Positions 60,024 through 64,000 of a stretch of DNA of 64,000 nucleotides are shown piece by piece. Both the position numbers and the translations under genes were made by a program. The stretch's first letter is position 1, and every line of letters begins with the position of its first letter. The stretch comes from Tsukamurella tyrosinosolvens (lineage in GTDB: Bacteria > Actinomycetota > Actinomycetes > Mycobacteriales > Mycobacteriaceae): contig NZ_FNSA01000003.1 in the NCBI RefSeq assembly GCF_900104775.1, forward strand, positions 806,001 through 870,000. Direction: 5' to 3'. Under the pieces are notes generated by a model, which saw only the letters and a list, made by a program, of their open reading frames with translations, was not told where the DNA came from and ran no database searches.

Positions 60024-61275
60024 GCAGATGACCGCGCCGGAGGAGTCCGGGACCGGGCGGCGGAAGTTCCTGCAGGGCGCGGCGGTCGGCGCCGTGGGCG
60101 TGGCCGCCGTCGGCGGCGTGCTGGCCGGGGGCGCGCGCAGCGACGCGGCGCAGTCGTCGGGCCCGACGGTGCGCGATTCCTACCCGTTCGAGGGCGAGCA
60201 CCAGGCCGGGATCCTGACGCCCGCGCCCGCCGAGAAGCAGGCCGCGCTCATGGTCGCGGCGTTCGACGTGATCACCGACCGCGCGGGCCTGGAGAAGCTG
60301 CTGCGGACCATCACCGACCGCGCGCGATTCCTCACCGCGGGCGGCACCCCGGCGAACCTGGGCGTGGGCAAGCCGCCCGCCGACAGCGCCGTGCTGGGGC
60401 CCGTCGTGCCCGCCGACGGGCTGACGATCACCCTCGGCGTGGGCTCGTCGCTGTTCGACGACCGGTTCGGGCTGGGCGGGCGCAAGCCCGCGAAGCTCAA
60501 GCCGATGACGGTCTTCCCCAACGACCAGCCCGATCCCGCGCAGATGCACGGCGACCTGGTGCTGCAGTTCTGCGCGAACAACCCCGACACCGTGCACCAC
60601 GCGCTGCGCGACATCGCCAAGCACACCCGCGGCGCGATGCAGCTGCGGTGGAAGATGCAGGGCTACGGCGCGCCGCCGCGGCCCGAGGGCGCCGCGCGCA
60701 ACCTCATGGGCTTCAAGGACGGCAGCGCCAACCCCGTGGGGTCGCAGGCCGAGGAGCTGATCTGGGTGATCGGCGGCGGCGAGCCCGCCTGGGCGACCGG
60801 CGGCACGTACTTCGTGGTGCGCCTGATCCGGATGATGGTCGAGTTCTGGGACCGCGTCTCGATCGCGGAGCAGGAGGGCATGTTCGGCCGCCGTCGTGAT
60901 TCAGGTGCCCCGCTCGACGGCGCCGCCGAGACCGACGAGCCCGACTTCGCCGCCGACCCCGAGGGCGACGTGATCCCCATGGACTCGCACATCCGCCTCG
61001 CGAACCCGCGCGAGGGCGAGAAGACGGAGAAGCAGCGCCTGGTGCGGCGGTCGTACAACTACGACCTCGGCCTCGACATGAACGGCAACATGGCCTGCGG
61101 CCACGTCTTCCTGTGCTTCCAGCAGGACGTCGAGGCGCAGTTCGAGGAGGTGCAGAAGCGCCTGATCGACGAGCCGCTCACCGATTACGTGACGCCCTTC
61201 GGCGGCGGCTACTTCTTCGCCGTCCCCGGGGTGCGGGGTGCGGACGACTTCCTGGGGGCCGGGCTGTTCCGGTAG
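60013..61275 (+). CDS. efeB: Deferrochelatase/DyP-type peroxidase EfeB
   Basis: 420 residues from ATG 60013. Tat signal RRKFLQG at residues 16-22 with hydrophobic core to about 45, directing the folded heme enzyme outside. The DyP motif GFKDG is at 233-237, and HVFLCFQQDVEAQFEEVQKR and FGGGYFFAVPGV lie near the end. EfeB takes iron from heme or oxidises Fe(II) for the EfeUO permease. It overlaps efeUO by 11 bases in the standard operon order. Confidence 0.94.
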   Translation: MSDEQMTAPEESGTGRRKFLQGAAVGAVGVAAVGGVLAGGARSDAAQSSGPTVRDSYPFEGEHQAGILTPAPAEKQAALMVAAFDVITDRAGLEKLLRTITDRARFLTAGGTPANLGVGKPPADSAVLGPVVPADGLTITLGVGSSLFDDRFGLGGRKPAKLKPMTVFPNDQPDPAQMHGDLVLQFCANNPDTVHHALRDIAKHTRGAMQLRWKMQGYGAPPRPEGAARNLMGFKDGSANPVGSQAEELIWVIGGGEPAWATGGTYFVVRLIRMMVEFWDRVSIAEQEGMFGRRRDSGAPLDGAAETDEPDFAADPEGDVIPMDSHIRLANPREGEKTEKQRLVRRSYNYDLGLDMNGNMACGHVFLCFQQDVEAQFEEVQKRLIDEPLTDYVTPFGGGYFFAVPGVRGADDFLGAGLFR

Positions 61276-61298
61276 CGGCGGCTCGGCTCACGATGTCG

Positions 61299-61348
61299 AG
61301 TTCTGCGGGGTCGCGCGTGCGCTGGAACACGTGTGGCCCCGCAGAACT
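61299..61348. repeat. 12-bp inverted repeat, REP-like element
   Basis: AGTTCTGCGGGG (61299-61310) is exactly complementary to CCCCGCAGAACT (61337-61348). Its left flank TGTCGAGTTCTGCGGGG is close to that of the element at 52488. It lies between efeB and its terminator. Confidence 0.85.
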
Positions 61349-61383
61349 GGAAATTCTGAGCCGGGTGCCCTCATCGATGACGA

Positions 61384-61417
61384 TGCCGCCGGACCCTGGG
61401 TGAGGGGTCCGGCGGCA
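61384..61417. terminator. Bidirectional terminator between efeB and doxX
   Basis: A perfect 13-bp stem (61384-61396 with 61405-61417) around an 8-base loop, followed by ATTCGCTCTT. It lies between convergent genes. Confidence 0.82.
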
Positions 61418-61456
61418 TTCGCTCTTCGCGGCCGGTGAGTGCCGCGGCGGCGGGGA

Positions 61457-62077
61457 CTACTTGATGAGCTTGTCCGCGCCGTCGTTCGTGCCCGTCTCCG
61501 GGTCGTAGTCGCCGAGCAGGAAGTCGCCCTCGGCGGCCTCGTCCTCGATCTCCTGGGAGACGGCCTCGGCCTGCGCGAGCGCGGCGTTGCGGCGGGCGAT
61601 GGTGACCGCGCCGCCGGCGACGGCGCCGCCCAGCGCGACGGCCGCGAGCCACGGCTTGTTCAGGCGGTCGCCCAGCACGTGGTCGACGGAGAAGCGGCCG
61701 GGACCGGTGAGGGCCAGCGCGGCGGCGGCGACGCCGAGGGTGATCGGGTACTCGTTGCCGCCGCTCTGCGCGGCGAAGCCCTGCGGGCGGTGCACCTCGG
61801 CGGCGACCAGCATCGCGCCCACGCCGCCGGCCGCGGCCAGCGGGGTCGCGGCGCCCAGCGCGAGGGCGGCACCGGCCAGCTCACCGGCGCCGGCGAGGGC
61901 GGCGTTGGGCTTGCCGGGTGCGAAGCCCATGGACTCGAAGCCCTGGCCCGTCGCCTCGAGGCCGTGGCCGCCGAACCACCCGAACAGCTTCTGCGAGCCG
62001 TGGTAGGCGAGGGCACCGCCGACGGCGGTACGCAGGGCGAGGAGTCCGAGGTCACGTGCGGTGTTGTTCTGTCCCAT
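61457..62077 (-). CDS. DoxX-family membrane protein
   Basis: 206 residues from ATG after GGAAGGGA. Four helices with the DoxX signatures RTAVGGALAYHGSQKLFGWF, AGAGELAGAALALGAATPLA and GNEYPITLGVAAAALALTGP. A soluble acidic tail (EIEDEAAEGDFLLGDYDPE) follows. DoxX proteins are linked to redox homeostasis and membrane complexes; function here unknown. Confidence 0.88.
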   Translation of the reverse strand: MGQNNTARDLGLLALRTAVGGALAYHGSQKLFGWFGGHGLEATGQGFESMGFAPGKPNAALAGAGELAGAALALGAATPLAAAGGVGAMLVAAEVHRPQGFAAQSGGNEYPITLGVAAAALALTGPGRFSVDHVLGDRLNKPWLAAVALGGAVAGGAVTIARRNAALAQAEAVSQEIEDEAAEGDFLLGDYDPETGTNDGADKLIK

Positions 62078-62164
62078 GTCGGGTGGTCCCTTCCAGCGGA
62101 GGTCGTCGGTTCTGCAGACGTTCAACCGGACCGTGGTCCCGATGATTCCGCGGAGTGGCCCACT

Positions 62165-63610
62165 TCACACGACGAGCTGGCCCTCCAGGTCCGGCATGGT
62201 CGCGCCGCCGGTCGCGCGACGGTAGGCGGTGCCCACCAGTTCGATGGCCTGGGAGAGCTGGTCGGGCGGGAGCGAGTAGGGGATGCGGATGTTGCGCTCG
62301 AGGGCACCGTCGACCCCGAAGGCGGAGCCGGCGGCGATGCGCACGCCGAGCCCGGCGGCGGCCGCGGCGGTCGCGGTCCCGACGGGCCGCGGCAGCGTCA
62401 CCCACAGGCACAGCCCGCCCACGCCGGGGGAGATCGTCGCGCCGGGCTGGTGCTCCGCGACCGCGTCCCGCGCGACCGCCCGCGCAGCCCGCAGCGAATC
62501 CAGCCGCCCGGGCAGGAAGTCGGCGAGGTGGTCGAGGGCGTAGCCGGCCGCGAGCTGCTCGAAGACGGCGCCGGCGAGGTCCATGTCGTACCGGGCGGCG
62601 GTGAGCGAATCGGGGGAGGTCTCGGTGCGGATCCAGCCCACCCGCAGGCCCGCCCAGATGGTCTTGCTCGCGGACCCCAGCGTGATGATCCGGGCGCCGC
62701 GAGGCGCGAAGGACGCGACGGGCGGGGGAGCGGGAACGTCGAGGGCCAGCTCGGACATCGTCTCGTCGACCACCACGGGCACCCGGTAGCGCGCGGAGAT
62801 CTCGCCGAGCCGCCGCCGTCCGGCCTCGTCGAGGAGGAGTCCCGTCGGGTTGTGGAAGTCGGGGATGGTGAAGATGATCTGCGGATTCTGCTGCTTCACG
62901 ACGGCCTCCAACTGGTCGAGGTCCCAGCCGTGCTCCGGGTGCAGTCCCACGGCGACGGGCCGCGCGTTGTGCCGGCGCAGCGCCAGGATGGTGCCGTGGT
63001 GCGTCGGCTGCTCGATGACCACGCGGTCGCCGGGGTGCACCAGCGTGTCCAGCACGACGCGCAGCGCGTGCTGCGCGCCGGAGGTGACCAGCACCTGCTC
63101 GGACGACGTCGGCAGCCCGCGGTCGGTGTACCGCCGCGCGATCGCCTCGCGCAGCGCCAGCACGCCGCCGGGGTAGAGGCCGATCCCGGCGAGGTACGGC
63201 GGCGCGCACTCGAGGGCGTGCCGGTAGCCGTCGTGCACGATCTGGTCCGGGGCCGACGGTGCCGCGATGTTCAGCCGGATCAGGTCGGCTTCGGGCCCGG
63301 TGTCCGCGGGCTCGGCGGGCACGGCGTGCGGCAGCGAGAGGACGCTGCGAGCGCCCTGCCGCGACTGCAGGTGCCCGCTGTCGCGCAGTTCGGCGTAGGC
63401 GGTGGTCACGGTCGTGCGGCTGACCTCGAGGTGCGCGGCCAGGGCGCGCTCGCTCGGCAGCGCCGTCCCGACGGGGACCCGGCCGTCGAGGACGAGCAGG
63501 CGCAGCGCCTCGGCGAGCGCGAGGTAGGCCGGGCGCGGACCGTCGGGCTTCCAGGAGCCGAGCTGGCGGACCAGGGCGGCCGCGCCGACAGTGCCAGTTG
63601 AGGGGAACAT
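62165..63610 (-). CDS. MocR-type regulator (GntR winged helix plus aminotransferase fold), YczR-like
   Basis: 481 residues. An N-terminal GntR winged helix (about 20-95: AYLALAEALRLLVLDGRVPV, LPSERALAAHLEVSRTTVTT) is joined to a fold-type I aminotransferase domain (about 110-475) with ASKTIWAGLRVGWIR providing the PLP lysine. Such MocR proteins sense PLP or amino compounds. It is divergent from a YczE-like permease, the arrangement of YczR-YczE, so it likely controls that gene. It may alternatively be a PdxR-type regulator, but no pdxS or pdxT is adjacent. Confidence 0.88.
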   Translation of the reverse strand: MFPSTGTVGAAALVRQLGSWKPDGPRPAYLALAEALRLLVLDGRVPVGTALPSERALAAHLEVSRTTVTTAYAELRDSGHLQSRQGARSVLSLPHAVPAEPADTGPEADLIRLNIAAPSAPDQIVHDGYRHALECAPPYLAGIGLYPGGVLALREAIARRYTDRGLPTSSEQVLVTSGAQHALRVVLDTLVHPGDRVVIEQPTHHGTILALRRHNARPVAVGLHPEHGWDLDQLEAVVKQQNPQIIFTIPDFHNPTGLLLDEAGRRRLGEISARYRVPVVVDETMSELALDVPAPPPVASFAPRGARIITLGSASKTIWAGLRVGWIRTETSPDSLTAARYDMDLAGAVFEQLAAGYALDHLADFLPGRLDSLRAARAVARDAVAEHQPGATISPGVGGLCLWVTLPRPVGTATAAAAAGLGVRIAAGSAFGVDGALERNIRIPYSLPPDQLSQAIELVGTAYRRATGGATMPDLEGQLVV

Positions 63611-63671
63611 GAGGCCAGTATCTCAGAACTGGCTATGGATTGCCATGCCACTTGGCGCCAAGGTGGGTGTC
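63611..63671. promoter_or_regulatory. Candidate MocR operator region
   Basis: The gap between divergent starts holds CTTGGCGCCAAG (63651-63662, perfect palindrome, flanked by CCA/GTGG) and a nearby TGGCTAT ... TTGCCATGCC. MocR proteins often bind such TGGC/GCCA repeats; inferred. Confidence 0.5.
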
Positions 63672-64000
63672 ATGATGATTCGACTCGTGAAGCTGTTCGT
63701 GGGCCTGTGGCTGTACGGCACGGCGATGGTCGCGATCCTGCGCGCCGGCCTCGGCAACATGCCGTGGGACGTGCTGCACCAGGGACTCGCGGCAAAGGTC
63801 GGCCTGTCGGTGGGGGTGACGTCGATCGTCGTCGGCGCGCTGGTGCTGCTCGCGTGGATCCCGATCCGGCAGAAGCCGGGCTTCGGCACCGTCGCCAACG
63901 TGATCGTCATCGGCGTCGCCTTCGACACCATGGCGCCGCTGTTCCCGGAGAATCCCGCGCTCGTCGTCGCGGTCCCGATGATGCTCGGCGGCATCGTGCT
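63672..64000 (+). CDS. YczE/YitT-like membrane protein (3' end beyond window)
   Basis: Partial, about 110 residues: MMIRLVKLFVGLWLYGTAMV, then LGNMPWDVLHQGLAAKVGLS and further helices. The pattern is the YczE family of unknown-substrate membrane proteins. ATG at 63672 (a second ATG at 63675). Divergent from the MocR gene. The C-terminus is off the window. Confidence 0.85.
   Translation, partial: MMIRLVKLFVGLWLYGTAMVAILRAGLGNMPWDVLHQGLAAKVGLSVGVTSIVVGALVLLAWIPIRQKPGFGTVANVIVIGVAFDTMAPLFPENPALVVAVPMMLGGIV

Overview
The window reads as chromosomal DNA of a very GC-rich actinobacterium of the order Mycobacteriales. A Tsukamurella-like organism is my best guess; the genus is inferred from gene content and gene order, not from a marker gene. 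From memory of the M. tuberculosis genome, the backbone follows the Rv0861c to Rv0909 order: xpb, the helicase-associated protein, moaC-mog-moaE, rpf, moaD, moaA, cspB, DUF2771, an MFS protein, DUF3027, DUF2530, marR, trmH-like, DUF2537, sepH, serC, citA, pdxH, gltA, accD3, echA6, an Rv0906-like hydrolase and an Rv0909-like protein. Genes without an obvious place in that order are inserted between these blocks.

Layout. 1-4003: start of an XPB helicase gene, a YqeB-like/TetR pair, a DUF6069 protein, and a YCII protein coupled to an ECF42-like sigma factor. 4005-11508: helicase-associated protein and a molybdenum-cofactor cluster (moaC, mog, moaE, moaD, moaA) that surrounds a resuscitation-promoting factor with a c-di-AMP riboswitch leader and a secreted elastin-like repeat protein. 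11588-24652: cold-shock protein, TetR/MFS pair, MFS/DUF2771, DUF3027/sacsin-like ATPase/PAP2, MarR, Eis-like acetyltransferase, rRNA/tRNA methyltransferase and another MFS. 24653-25180: no large gene, but a possible 47-residue ORF and nested palindromes. 25181-37614: SepH, SerC, two citrate synthases, PdxH, an amidohydrolase, an exporter, a DsbA-like lipoprotein, SDR/TetR, an aldose epimerase and an FKBP. 37729-45344: VapBC pair, Pro/Thr-rich lipoprotein, HugZ-like protein, MntH, tandem DUF4333 protein, AccD3, aldo-keto reductase. 45345-45993: non-coding, with a G-rich interspersed array and hairpins. 45994-57926: flavin monooxygenase, EchA6, metallo-beta-lactamase hydrolase, VWA protein, tRNA-Arg(CCT), phosphoesterase, RNase HI, CobF, CysQ, Fpg/Nei. 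57993-64000: ferrous iron uptake genes (an efeU-efeO fusion plus efeB), DoxX, a MocR regulator and the start of its divergent YczE-like target.

Genome-level patterns. About thirty starts sit 6-8 bases downstream of a TANNNT-like -10 element, so leaderless transcription looks common and was used to choose starts. Several divergent pairs share overlapping -10 elements. The 9-mer CGACGGTGC or its complement occurs about fifty times by eye, against roughly two expected from base composition. No prophage, insertion sequence, CRISPR array, rRNA gene or replication origin was seen. The most unusual items are the elastin-like protein that shares a promoter-region motif with rpf, the G-rich array, the palindrome family around GTTCTGCG, and the over-represented 9-mer.
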